64,000 nt of DNA, taken from NCBI RefSeq assembly GCF_018449725.1, contig NZ_JAAVVC010000009.1, positions 62,001 through 126,000 on the forward strand, in the 5' to 3' direction. The DNA comes from Pseudomonas sp. dw_612. GTDB taxonomy: Bacteria > Pseudomonadota > Gammaproteobacteria > Pseudomonadales > Pseudomonadaceae. The position numbers and the translations under genes are program-made. Within the stretch, counting starts at the first letter, position 1, and every line of letters begins with the position of its first letter. This document shows, piece by piece, positions 45,185 through 53,726 of the stretch. The notes beneath the pieces were generated by a model that ran no database searches, was not told where the DNA came from, and saw nothing but the letters and a program-made list of their open reading frames with translations.

Positions 45185-45671
45185 GATCAGTACACTCACT
45201 TGGGTGCCGGGGTGTCTAGTGCATCGCCCTGGTACCTTTTCGTATCATCACTTCGTTGTTGTCTTGCATGTGGACTTGATTACCTTGGAGATCCTAACCT
45301 ACTCTATCCAATTCAAGGAAGGGTGTGATGATATATCTAAGCCATCCTTGATCAATACATTGAATCCTCACGGTTTCTGGTTGTGGCAAGCAGATCAATG
45401 TGATTTGAATAGGCATACGGCGTCGGTTTTGGCGTCACCAAGACTTGCCAGGGGGGATTTCGACAGTTTTGGCCCTCTTCGCGTCATCCGGAAATTTCCA
45501 TCCGCTAAATTGGGCCTCTTAGCCAATCGCCTCATGAAAAGTTTTTACGATTTAAACGCCAGTCACCTCGGTCATCTCTATAGTCCCATACGGACTTCCA
45601 ACAATCTTCTACTCCAAAGAATCAACCGCTCGGTTGAATACGCTAATGGATTTTGCACCACCCAGGGCTGA
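45177..45671 (+). CDS. Unknown fifth gene of the transposition operon
   Basis: 164 residues, start ATG 45177 inside the tniQ end (8 bp overlap), so co-translated. Segments: TWVPGCLVHRPGTFSYHHFV, LNPHGFWLWQADQCDLNRHT, GLLANRLMKSFYDLNASHLG. No motif or domain is recognised. Tight coupling to tniQ suggests a role in transposition or target choice. It does not resemble a serine resolvase or TnsA. Confidence 0.6.
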   Translation: MRKISTLTWVPGCLVHRPGTFSYHHFVVVLHVDLITLEILTYSIQFKEGCDDISKPSLINTLNPHGFWLWQADQCDLNRHTASVLASPRLARGDFDSFGPLRVIRKFPSAKLGLLANRLMKSFYDLNASHLGHLYSPIRTSNNLLLQRINRSVEYANGFCTTQG

Positions 45672-46217
45672 TTTATCTGTTGCTCACCGACAATAAAAAG
45701 TCTTCGTTCAATATGTACGACGTCAAATCAAATATGAGTTTTCCTGCGCAAACCGCCGGCATTATGAATCAAGGCCGCGACGTAGGCACAGCGGACGGCT
45801 CCGACGTTGGAGCATTAAACCTGCTGCGCACTTATTCGTTGCATCGGAATAGCCCCGTAATCCACCTTGCGAAAAATGGACGGCTCGCTCAGGAATTTAG
45901 TCTGGGAGTGTTGACACTGTGTTCCTGTCCGACGCGTGGCGGTGCCATGCACACATTGAACTCGACCAGTGAGGCGAGGCCGGCGACGGGTTTCTGATTT
46001 GCCGATGCTGTTGGCAGGGCCACACCTTTCTCGACTCTGGCATCTAGTCGCATAATCAGGTTTGACTTCGGAAATAGAATGGGGGCACAGGATCGTGGTT
46101 CAGATAAGTGCCTTGGTTTGGGTTTACCTAGCGTTTACAAAAAAATTCGCTCAAAACAAAGGAAATTAGACATATTTATGCGGAGACGCATTTGATTGTT
46201 ATCCAGTGCAAGCTGGA
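45672..46217. other. Mostly non-coding stretch after the transposition operon
   Basis: About 545 bp. It may hold one small gene (45714-45997, listed separately). The rest, including the AT-rich 46100-46217, shows no clear element end, TGTCAATA-type repeats or terminator. Confidence 0.35.
45714..45997 (+). CDS. Possible small hypothetical protein
   Basis: 94 codons from ATG 45714 (MYDVKSNMSFPAQTAGIMNQ). No ribosome site of note and no recognised domain. It lies directly after the transposition operon in the same orientation. May be spurious. Confidence 0.25.
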
Positions 46218-46697
46218 TCATTTTCTGTTTTTTTTCCAGTACTCTCGTACAGACGACAATGCTAATCCCAACTGTGCCGCTGCCTGCTGCTGAGTCGCGC
46301 CGGTCGCCTTAAGATCTAGCACGGCTCTCTCATTCTCAGCATTCAACGGCTTACCCCGACCTCGCTTTATAAGCGAGCCATCCCCGTCAAATTGCTCACT
46401 GAGCGCTTCCGTTCCTCCAGCGGTTTGGAAATTTGAAACCTCGATTGCAGATCCACGGATCACTTCAAGAGGCTGCTTTCCCTCTTGGCGAGCAATGCAC
46501 AAAGTAAGCATCGCCACTGGACTCATTTCAAGCGACTCAGCCAGCTCTGCAAATTTCTCGAGTGTGATGCTCGTTTCAGCATTCTCCAGAGCACTTACCT
46601 TACGCCGGTGGGTGGCGTCCGAGACGTCGGCATACCGGGCATGTCGTACTGCGCGGAGCGCACGAAGCACCCCTGCAAATGCGGTTCTCAATTCCAT
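46218..46697 (-). CDS. Helix-turn-helix regulator with second C-terminal HTH
   Basis: 159 residues from ATG 46697. The N-terminal XRE-like domain is LRTAFAGVLRALRAVRHARY and VSALENAETSITLEKFAELA, with ESLEMSP. The C-terminal resolvase-type HTH is NAENERAVLDLKATGATQQQ and AAAQLGLALSSVREYWKK. A DNA-binding protein, likely a regulator of the accessory region. It is divergent from the small-gene group that starts at 46890. Confidence 0.72.
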   Translation of the reverse strand: MELRTAFAGVLRALRAVRHARYADVSDATHRRKVSALENAETSITLEKFAELAESLEMSPVAMLTLCIARQEGKQPLEVIRGSAIEVSNFQTAGGTEALSEQFDGDGSLIKRGRGKPLNAENERAVLDLKATGATQQQAAAQLGLALSSVREYWKKNRK

Positions 46698-46889
46698 GAC
46701 TTGCCCAAAACTCAGGATATAGCCACAATTGACCCGCACGAATAAACGTCAATACAGTGTATTATTCGCAAGTCACGGCCAACCTTAGCGTCAGCCATCT
46801 CGTGATGGTTGCACCGTAGTGCACTGACCCTTGCCCTCAACCCTCAACCCTCAATGCATCGCCGTCGCGATGGATTCAACGAGAAACCG

Positions 46890-47339
46890 ATGTTTAGAAC
46901 AGACGATAATGATTTGGCAGGCGTCCCAGGAGTTTTCGGGCAGGGCCTTGCGCACTGGCATGCAGTTTCCAGGATGCTCAGGAAGCATTGGTTCCACCTT
47001 TCCGTCAAAATGATCGTGAAGGGCAGGGCGCAAGAGTTTGAGCTGATGGTCAATGACGAACCAAAGCTCCATCAAGTGCTCCAGTCCCAAGACGATGAGG
47101 TCTTCGTCAAAGAGATTCAGATTGTCACCCCGGCCAACATGAATGGTGGCGACGCTTGGCGGATGGAGAAGGTCGAGAGCTTGGCCTTGGGGCAAGATTC
47201 AGATGGTGACGCCGTCAGTGTAGTGACGGTTGAGGGCGGCTCGATTTATCACGACTCGTATCGCTCCAGCCTGGATGTAAAGACGTTGACCAACGTGCGC
47301 ACTCTTTACAATCGCAACGCTGGGCGAGGCGTGCACTGA
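46890..47339 (+). CDS. Hypothetical protein
   Basis: 149 residues from ATG 46890 (MFRTDDNDLAGVPGVFGQGL). Beta-rich, with no recognised domain. First of four small same-strand genes (to 48575) separated by short gaps. Function unknown. Confidence 0.5.
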   Translation: MFRTDDNDLAGVPGVFGQGLAHWHAVSRMLRKHWFHLSVKMIVKGRAQEFELMVNDEPKLHQVLQSQDDEVFVKEIQIVTPANMNGGDAWRMEKVESLALGQDSDGDAVSVVTVEGGSIYHDSYRSSLDVKTLTNVRTLYNRNAGRGVH

Positions 47340-47360
47340 CTCGTCAGAGGTGCAGGGGGA

Positions 47361-47756
47361 ATGGCTATCGCGGACGATAACGAGCTGTTGAATGATGACC
47401 ATGCTTTTATAGACGGCTTATCGCTGAGCCTGGATGAGGCTCGTGAGCTAGTGTCTGAGCGCTTTCCGAGGAAAGCTTATTGCGTGGTCGAGCAGTGGAC
47501 TCTTTTTCAGGCAGACGTATCCGCTGATGATCTGGCCAAGATTCACGCCGCTGGGCATCTTCCATTGGTGGTCTTTGCCCATCGAGTAATAGAAGATAGC
47601 CGTGGTCGCTTTCAGCCAGGCGATTGGGTGCGGTCGAGTATGTGCACATCGTCCGACGGTAGCATCCTGGCTGAGACGAAGAACACGGTGTATGTATTGG
47701 TCGGCCCAGGTCGACTTCAAACGGCGAGTCTCAAAACGATTTTCTCTTTTTTCTGA
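47361..47756 (+). CDS. Hypothetical protein, DUF6957-like
   Basis: 131 residues from ATG 47361 (22 bp after the previous stop). The pattern KAYCVVEQWTLFQADV ... GHLPLVVFAHRVIEDSRGRF ... PGDWVRSSMCTSS ... NTVYVLVGPG resembles a small Pseudomonas family that I recall as DUF6957. That name is from memory and unconfirmed. Function unknown. Confidence 0.6.
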   Translation: MAIADDNELLNDDHAFIDGLSLSLDEARELVSERFPRKAYCVVEQWTLFQADVSADDLAKIHAAGHLPLVVFAHRVIEDSRGRFQPGDWVRSSMCTSSDGSILAETKNTVYVLVGPGRLQTASLKTIFSFF

Positions 47757-47797
47757 TCGCGTATAGCAGTGGTCAGTCCATCTGGTAAGGACACTTC

Positions 47798-48172
47798 ATG
47801 CCCGGCTCCATCGATGTAGATTTTCACAGCAAACAGCATTCTGACTTTGATCTCCAGTGCATAGCCGGAGCCGTTTCCCAAGGCTTCGCTGAACCGGTTA
47901 CTGCATACCTCACTGAAGCCTTCATTAAGTCCCGGACATGTGTTGGAGTCCTATTCGGACATCAGGGCGACGACCCTCACGGAAGGTTCGAAGACTGCCG
48001 GGTTATTCAAACCGGTGTTGTGGTGATGGCTCAGAAGGAAGGGGGTTATTGGGTCTTATCAGATGAGGTGGGCAGCAGGTACGTGCTTGTAACATTTCGA
48101 CCGGATGGTGGAAGCGAGAGTTTGCTGAATTATCTAAAAACGGCAGAACCTCAACTGGAGCTACCTTGCTGA
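47798..48172 (+). CDS. Hypothetical protein
   Basis: 124 residues from ATG 47798 (AAGGACAC upstream). A middle segment GRFEDCRVIQTGVVVMAQKE and SDEVGSRYVLVTFRPDGG suggest a small beta protein. It ends 7 bp before the next gene. No function recognised. Confidence 0.5.
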   Translation: MPGSIDVDFHSKQHSDFDLQCIAGAVSQGFAEPVTAYLTEAFIKSRTCVGVLFGHQGDDPHGRFEDCRVIQTGVVVMAQKEGGYWVLSDEVGSRYVLVTFRPDGGSESLLNYLKTAEPQLELPC

Positions 48173-48179
48173 GCTGAAC

Positions 48180-48575
48180 ATGAACGATATTCCTTCAAAC
48201 GGCCATGCCTTACCTGAAATCAAGATTGAAGAGTTCAGAGCGCGCTATCCGCAGCTTTTCTCGGATCCTAGAGTCGATGAGATTTTCTGTGATCCAGGTT
48301 GGCGCGATCTTCTTTTGTCCCTTTGCGACACCTTGCAGTCGCATCTAACACGGCATCCTGATGTCATGCCGGTGACTGTCGCCCAGATCAAATCGAAATT
48401 TGGCGAGCTTCATTTCTTTTATGACGGTGGTGACGCGTATTGCCGTGGAGCAGTTGATTTGGCAGCCGGGCTTTCGCTGAAAACTTGTGAAAGGTGCGGG
48501 GCTCCTGGCAGCCTTGTCGGAGGGCAGTGGGTTAGCACGCTGTGTTCGACCCACGACGGTAGCAGTACCGAATAA
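48180..48575 (+). CDS. Small CxxC protein of an uncharacterised family
   Basis: 131 residues. The conserved-looking core KSKFGELHFFYDGGDAYCRG and LSLKTCERCGAPGSLVGGQW ends with TLCSTHDG. A C-x2-C plus C-x2-H set implies zinc binding. Proteins with this pattern are widespread, often near polymorphic-toxin immunity genes, but no toxin gene is visible here. Last of the four-gene group. Confidence 0.55.
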   Translation: MNDIPSNGHALPEIKIEEFRARYPQLFSDPRVDEIFCDPGWRDLLLSLCDTLQSHLTRHPDVMPVTVAQIKSKFGELHFFYDGGDAYCRGAVDLAAGLSLKTCERCGAPGSLVGGQWVSTLCSTHDGSSTE

Positions 48576-49344
48576 AGCCGTAGGATCCGACTCGTTTAAC
48601 TGGGCTGGCGTGCCGCTTTCGCGGATGGCTGTCGTGAACCGAGCCACTCCGCGTCTCGGCCCTGCCGGGCTTCCATCCTGACGTCTTCGGCCATAGGCCT
48701 GCGCGCTCCGCTTACGTGGGGCGCTGATCGGTGCTAACGATTTTTAGATTTGAAATTGAAGCGAATTTGAATGTCCTTCACCTGGGAGGGTGGATGGTTC
48801 TCAGTCCTTCGGCTTTAAACATGAGGCTGGAAAATTTACTCACTCGATCATCACGCTTTGGTAGTAGCCAGGCCACATTGAGCGAAGCGTTACCTTGCAT
48901 AAGCTCGTTGATAACATTTTCTTCTTATTAGAGATTCTGACAATTCTTCGACCCGCAATCACGTTACCCACCACTGCCTCAGATGGCAGAACCCATATCC
49001 AATTCGTCATCCTTCGCTCTCATCAAATCGCCCAAGTCGAATCACAGCCTACCAAACCCAAAGCAGCGGCATGCAGCGGTCTTTCTGCGAAAATCAGTTT
49101 TTTGATGTCACTAACCGCGACTCGACGGACGAATTAAGTACAGTAATGTATAGATCTGCTGGGCTAGTGTCTGCGACTTGACTTTTAGAGAGAGAATTTT
49201 CAGTATTGCCACTGCGCCAATGACGGTGGCGTTCAGCCCTAGCTAGATAAAGCCTCTGCACCGTTGCTTCAACTTCTTCATCCCAGCCATCTCGAATGGT
49301 CAACGGAATACTAGGGTTCAACGTTGGCCGTGAGAGGTTTGGCC
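48576..49344. other. Non-coding stretch containing one copy of the inverted repeat
   Basis: 769 bp without a convincing gene. It holds repeat copy A (48627-48728). A minus-strand open segment at about 49139-49310 reads like diverged protein (IPLTIRDGWDEEVEATVQRL) but has no good start and may be a gene fragment. Confidence 0.4.
48627..48728 (+). repeat. Dispersed repeat copy A (inverted relative to 62341)
   Basis: Blocks GGCTGTCGTGAACC (48627), CTTCCATCCT (48670) and GCCTGCGCGCTCCGCTT (48697), then GCTGAT. All recur in the same order on the opposite strand at 62341-62423. Copy A has a longer spacer between the second and third blocks. No coding potential is recognised. Confidence 0.75.
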
Positions 49345-50172
49345 ATGAGTCGTTTTGTTACCCCCTCCCTCAGTGCTTTCAAGTCGGATGCAGCTGTCCT
49401 GCTTCGCGATTTCCGTGACGGTTGTCCTGATGCCACCAAAAGGCTTGCTCGGTATTTGTCTCGTCCCAAGACAGAAATCAAGCTCGCGACATGCCTGCGA
49501 GCCATCGCCAGAGAATACGAGACCACATACGAGGAAATCACAGCTGAAGAGCAGCTGATTTCTAGGTACGCGCAGCATTCCTATGCGCAGGGGTACTGGA
49601 GGCAGCCCTACAGCGGCGAGTTTCGTCGTGCTCGATTCCTGCTTCAGTTTGATGCGCTTATTGAGTGCCTACGAGATCAGGTGCCCCTTGCCGTCGCAGC
49701 CAAAAAAAGAAATGTAGATTTCAGTGGCTTTCACTTCAGCAGCCTGCTTTTCAGCAGAATCAGCCTAGTGCTTGATCGGAAAAAACTTCCGGACTTCAGC
49801 AATCTTCAAGCGCCAGGAAGTCTTGTGCACTCGCACTGGATATTGGACGTAAAGAGTTTTAGAAAATCCAATTTCAGAGATGCAAAATTCTATTCGATTA
49901 GCGTCGATCCGTTGGTACTCCCGGGGGTCAATTGTTGGATGGCAGATTTCGACAATGCCGACTTAACTGGAGCGGATTTTCGTGGATCCTACCTTCGAGG
50001 TGCGAGTTTTTGTAGCGCGAATTTGGAAGGAGTGGATTTTCGAAATGCCAATATTTTCGAATGCAATTTCAACCGTGCTCAACGGGCGTTTGTGAGCGGT
50101 AACGTTCCAGACGATGATTGGGACGTAGGCCCATGTGGGGCTGTTATTGCTGACGATGACCTTAAGTCTTAG
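49345..50172 (+). CDS. Pentapeptide-repeat protein
   Basis: 275 residues from ATG 49345 (GAGAGG upstream). A helical N-terminal half is followed from about residue 200 by pentapeptide-type A(D/N)LxG repeats: DNADLTGADFRGSYLRGASF, CSANLEGVDFRNANIF. An earlier weak set surrounds NVDFSGFHFSSLLFS. The right-handed beta helix of this family can mimic DNA or mediate protein contact. It lies 240 bp upstream of the Gabija-like genes, but there is no evidence it belongs to them. Confidence 0.7.
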   Translation: MSRFVTPSLSAFKSDAAVLLRDFRDGCPDATKRLARYLSRPKTEIKLATCLRAIAREYETTYEEITAEEQLISRYAQHSYAQGYWRQPYSGEFRRARFLLQFDALIECLRDQVPLAVAAKKRNVDFSGFHFSSLLFSRISLVLDRKKLPDFSNLQAPGSLVHSHWILDVKSFRKSNFRDAKFYSISVDPLVLPGVNCWMADFDNADLTGADFRGSYLRGASFCSANLEGVDFRNANIFECNFNRAQRAFVSGNVPDDDWDVGPCGAVIADDDLKS

Positions 50173-50412
50173 TCAGGCCGAAAAATAGCCAAGGCGCTGT
50201 GGTGATATTTCGTTACTCGACTAATCTCAGCAATCTTCCTGCTCGCGTGAGGTTAGCCATGACCCCGCGCGAAGTAGGCGAGAGGCTTCTCAGCATTCGC
50301 CGTCTCCATTCTGTGATTAGTGCAGACGAAAGAAGTGGGCCAGTCGGTAAGAAATCATCGAGTGTCGAATCTCCGGCTTTTCATATGGACGCTAACCGTG
50401 AAGGACTGACTT

Positions 50413-52125
50413 ATGCGAATTGCAAAGCTTGAAGTCCAAAACTTTCGGGGTATTAAACTATTAGTCTGGTCTCCCGGGTCTCAAGCGCTGTGTTGCATTA
50501 TTGGCCCAGGCGACAGTGCAAAAACCACCGTCTTGGATGCGGTTGAAGCGTCATTGTCGTCGAGGTGGTTCACATTCAATGAAGCAGACTTCCATGAGGG
50601 AGACACTCAGTCCGTCATAAAAATCGAGGTCACGATAGGGGAGCTATCTAAGGCGTTACTCTCCGACCAGCGGTTTGGCTTGTACATCAGAGGCCTGAGA
50701 TCTGATGGAATTATTCATGACGAACCAGCGGCAGATCATGAGCCGGTACTGAGCGTCAGGCTCACTGTCGACGCGACCATGGAACCGGTGTGGGAACTCG
50801 TTTGCGACCGTTATCCAACACCGCGTGTTCTATCCAACCGTGATCGCTCTCTCTTTGGAGTGGTGCGCCTAGCCGGGGAAGAAGCTCGTCATCTGACCTG
50901 GGGGCAGGGCTCTGTACTTGCTAGGATGACAGGCGACCAAGAGGGCGCTGCGCAGCAACTTGCAGAGGCGTATCGGGTCGCTAAGCAAACAGCCAATCTG
51001 TCATCAATTCCCTCGCTGGTAGCGGCAGCCGAACGTGCTGAGCAATTGGCCAAGGAGTTAGGCGCATACGTTAAGGAAGGCTTTGCTCCGGATCTTGAGC
51101 TCGGTAGAGGCGGATTTAGCTCAGGATCTATCGCGCTGCATGATGGTACGACACCACTTAGGCTGTCCGGCCTAGGCACGCGTCGATTAGCAACTCTCGC
51201 AATCCAGCGAGCCTCGATCATGGAAGGAGCCATCGTCCTGGTTGATGAGTTGGAGCAGGGACTTGAGCCTCATCGTGTTCTTGGAGCGGTTTCGGCCCTT
51301 CGGACGGCCCATGAGCGAGCATTCACTGCACGCGTTGCGACAGGTCAACTCCTGATTACGACCCACTCGGATGTAGTACTTTCAGAGCTGAAGAGCGAAT
51401 CGATCTTTGTAATGCGTCGGTTCAATGGTCTCGCATGGATCAATCAGGCGCAGACGGATGCGTTGGCTAAAGTCCTGAAGCACGCGCCTAGAGCCTTATT
51501 CGCTCGCAGGATCCTTGTCTGTGAGGGCGCCACTGAACTTGGCCTGATTCTCGGGCTGCGAGAACTCTACAGGCCTCGCCACAATGATGTTCCAGTTGAG
51601 CATCTTGGATCGGCTATCGTCGATGGTAATGGAGCAGCCGCCCCTTCACTCGCACTCGCGCTGGCAGGATTAGGGTATAGCACCGGATTGTTTCGAGACT
51701 CTGATCGGCGTTTACCTGCGGCAACCTCCGCGAGTCTCCAGCAGATAAACGTGGCAGTTTTCGAGTACGGGGACGACCTTTGTACTGAGCAAGCCATTTT
51801 GCAAGCAAGTTGGCCTGACATCGTTGATATGCTGCTTAGAGCTACGACGAATACGTTGGGGTCAGCGACTATCCTGGCGCAGCTGAGACCTTCGTTTCCA
51901 GGCAGTGATGTAACCGCACCCTTTGCTAACTGGATTCCCGCAGCGCCGGGGAGTGGGGGAAACCAATCTCGCATTGCGGAGCTTGCGGTTCAGTACAATT
52001 GGTTCAAGTCGGAAGAGCGGGGACGCGCCATCGCACCTTCTGTTAATCAGCTTGTAGAGCAAGGCCAACCCAGCCGATTGTCTCTTTGCCTTAAAGCAAT
52101 AGAGCGGTGGCTGTATGTCCAGTGA
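50413..52125 (+). CDS. gajA: GajA-like OLD-family ATPase/TOPRIM nuclease
   Basis: 570 residues, close to known GajA (about 578). It starts MRIAKLEVQNFRGIK as OLD/RecF-type ATPases do. Walker A-like IIGPGDSAKTTVLDA (K37, with Ala where Gly normally precedes Lys), signature LSGLGTRR (252-259), Walker B ALVDE-type VLVDELEQGLEP (D279, E280), His loop ITTHSDVV. The TOPRIM domain has E372 (VCEGATE), D405 (VDGNG) and D429-x-D431 (RDSD). In Gabija, GajA is a nucleotide-sensing DNA-nicking enzyme acting with GajB against phage. It overlaps the helicase gene by 11 bp. Confidence 0.82.
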   Translation: MRIAKLEVQNFRGIKLLVWSPGSQALCCIIGPGDSAKTTVLDAVEASLSSRWFTFNEADFHEGDTQSVIKIEVTIGELSKALLSDQRFGLYIRGLRSDGIIHDEPAADHEPVLSVRLTVDATMEPVWELVCDRYPTPRVLSNRDRSLFGVVRLAGEEARHLTWGQGSVLARMTGDQEGAAQQLAEAYRVAKQTANLSSIPSLVAAAERAEQLAKELGAYVKEGFAPDLELGRGGFSSGSIALHDGTTPLRLSGLGTRRLATLAIQRASIMEGAIVLVDELEQGLEPHRVLGAVSALRTAHERAFTARVATGQLLITTHSDVVLSELKSESIFVMRRFNGLAWINQAQTDALAKVLKHAPRALFARRILVCEGATELGLILGLRELYRPRHNDVPVEHLGSAIVDGNGAAAPSLALALAGLGYSTGLFRDSDRRLPAATSASLQQINVAVFEYGDDLCTEQAILQASWPDIVDMLLRATTNTLGSATILAQLRPSFPGSDVTAPFANWIPAAPGSGGNQSRIAELAVQYNWFKSEERGRAIAPSVNQLVEQGQPSRLSLCLKAIERWLYVQ

Positions 52126-53506
52126 CCTTGATTGGCTCTTCAACTTGAGTTGTCGCTCAATCGTAGCTCCAGCCGGATATGGAAAAACGGAGATCTTGGC
52201 CAAGGCAGCCGCCTACTTTCCACGTTCGCTAATTCTTACTCATACCCATGCCGGCGTGCATGCCATTAGCGATCGTGTGAAGCGCCTGGGCATTCCCAAA
52301 GAGCGGGTAGCAATCGACACCATTGCGAGCTGGGCAAGCCGTTACGCATATGCATTTCCAATACTTGCCAACCATCCACCCAAAAATCCGAGAGGTGTTG
52401 AGTGGAACCAGGTCTACCAAGGGGCTCTAAATGTACTGTCTAATCCCATAGCTCAAAGGATCGTTCAGTCTTCCTACGATCGGATCTACATCGATGAGTA
52501 TCAGGATTGCGAGAGTTTCCAGCACACCATCGCCAATACCTTGGCCCGCATTGTCCCTACGCTGATCTTCGGTGATCCGATGCAGGGTATTTTCGAGTTT
52601 GTGGAGTCAAAAATTAGTTGGAGTGCCGAGGTAGTTCCGAGCTTTCCAGTGGCGTATGAACTCACCGAGCCACATCGATGGAGCACCTGTAACCCCGCGT
52701 TAGGTGTCTGGATCGCCGACGTTCGTCAGAGACTACTTGCGGGTAGCCCCATTGATTTAAGGCAGGGGCCAATTAACTATCGAGCCGCAGCTAATGCCTT
52801 CGATATGTCGCTTTTCTTTGAAGGCATTGATGAGCGCAATGGATCGACAGCTGCAATCCATTGTCGGCGGGGGATTTGCGATAACCTCGCTAGAACCAGT
52901 AGAGGTGCTTATCAGGCCATTGAGGAAATGGCGGGCGCGCGCCTTATCCAGTTTGGTCAGCAATGGGATGCATCGGTGAATGCGTGGCAGAGAATTGCTG
53001 CTTTGAACGCATTGTTGGATGACGCAATGGCTCGCGACATCGATCAACCAGCGGCAGTTGATAACCTATACGACCTTAATGTTCGACGACAGGCCGCATG
53101 GGATAAATTTGAACTCACCGGCTCTGCAGAGAGTGCTGCCGATGTATTATCACATGAGAAGGCTCATCCACTATCCCGTACGCACCGAGGCGAGCTGCTA
53201 AGCGACGCGCGACGGGCTTTGGTAGAGGTTTCGTTCGGACGCAGCGATTGCTTGACGGTCGCATGTCAGCAGGCGCGTCAGCGTTTGAGCCATACAGGGC
53301 GTGGGCCGACAAAACGAGTAGTTTCTACTCCGTTGCTACTCAAGGGACTGGAGTTCGATCACGTGCTGATTCCCGATGCGACCCATTTTTCAAATGAGCG
53401 ATTCGCCTGCGCGAAACTCTTCTATGTGGCGATTTCAAGGGCGAGATATACGTTATCGATATCGTCCTCTAGCCCGATTCTTCAGTTTCCCAAACCGATC
53501 CTGTAA
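52115..53506 (+). CDS. gajB: GajB-like UvrD-family helicase
   Basis: 463 residues, close to GajB (about 494). Superfamily 1 motifs in order: Walker A APAGYGKTEIL (K24), motif II IYIDEYQDCESF (127-131), motif III FGDPMQGIFEF (about 153-161), EPHRWS, motif V KGLEFDHVLIPDA and motif VI YVAISRARYTL. It overlaps gajA by 11 bp, so the two are made together, as expected for a complex. The ATPase core is intact by eye. No RecB-type nuclease domain is seen. Confidence 0.82.
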   Translation: MSSDLDWLFNLSCRSIVAPAGYGKTEILAKAAAYFPRSLILTHTHAGVHAISDRVKRLGIPKERVAIDTIASWASRYAYAFPILANHPPKNPRGVEWNQVYQGALNVLSNPIAQRIVQSSYDRIYIDEYQDCESFQHTIANTLARIVPTLIFGDPMQGIFEFVESKISWSAEVVPSFPVAYELTEPHRWSTCNPALGVWIADVRQRLLAGSPIDLRQGPINYRAAANAFDMSLFFEGIDERNGSTAAIHCRRGICDNLARTSRGAYQAIEEMAGARLIQFGQQWDASVNAWQRIAALNALLDDAMARDIDQPAAVDNLYDLNVRRQAAWDKFELTGSAESAADVLSHEKAHPLSRTHRGELLSDARRALVEVSFGRSDCLTVACQQARQRLSHTGRGPTKRVVSTPLLLKGLEFDHVLIPDATHFSNERFACAKLFYVAISRARYTLSISSSSPILQFPKPIL

Positions 53507-53726
53507 GGATTGACGATGTCTGCTTATGGCGATCAGTCCACTGGCCCGTGATCGCTTCCGGCCAAAAGCCCGCCGCTCACAAGCGACCGTTGTCGACCCT
53601 TTGCAGCCGTTTAAGATGTCTGAGAAACCAGGGGCGATTCAGATCAACCACTCCAGCCCAGGGAATTTTCTGCTCATTCGTGACAACCTAAAGCCCGCCA
53701 CCTTCCAAGACTCAAGAGAACTCTGA

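Larger units (their letters stand above)
39923..45671 (+). mobile_element. Tn7/Tn5053-like transposition module (one end plus five-gene operon)
   Basis: A repeat-rich end region (39923-40252) is followed by five same-strand genes: DDE transposase, TniB/TnsC ATPase, degenerate second ATPase, TniQ and an unknown gene. No TnsA endonuclease and no resolvase were seen. In Tn7-type elements the transposition genes lie near one end and point toward the cargo, so cargo is expected to the right, where accessory genes continue to the window end. The second end and target duplication were not found, so the true extent is open. Confidence 0.75.

Noticed and set aside
39923..45671. CRISPR-associated transposon
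   Set aside because: TniQ and TnsC-like genes are present but no cas gene or CRISPR repeat was found in the window.
50199..50432. 77-codon frame just before gajA
   Set aside because: Overlaps the gajA start in another frame and lacks a start signal or homology.
53526..53726. 66-codon frame between gajB and the HEPN-like gene
   Set aside because: No good ribosome site, proline- and serine-rich without pattern; may be untranslated leader.
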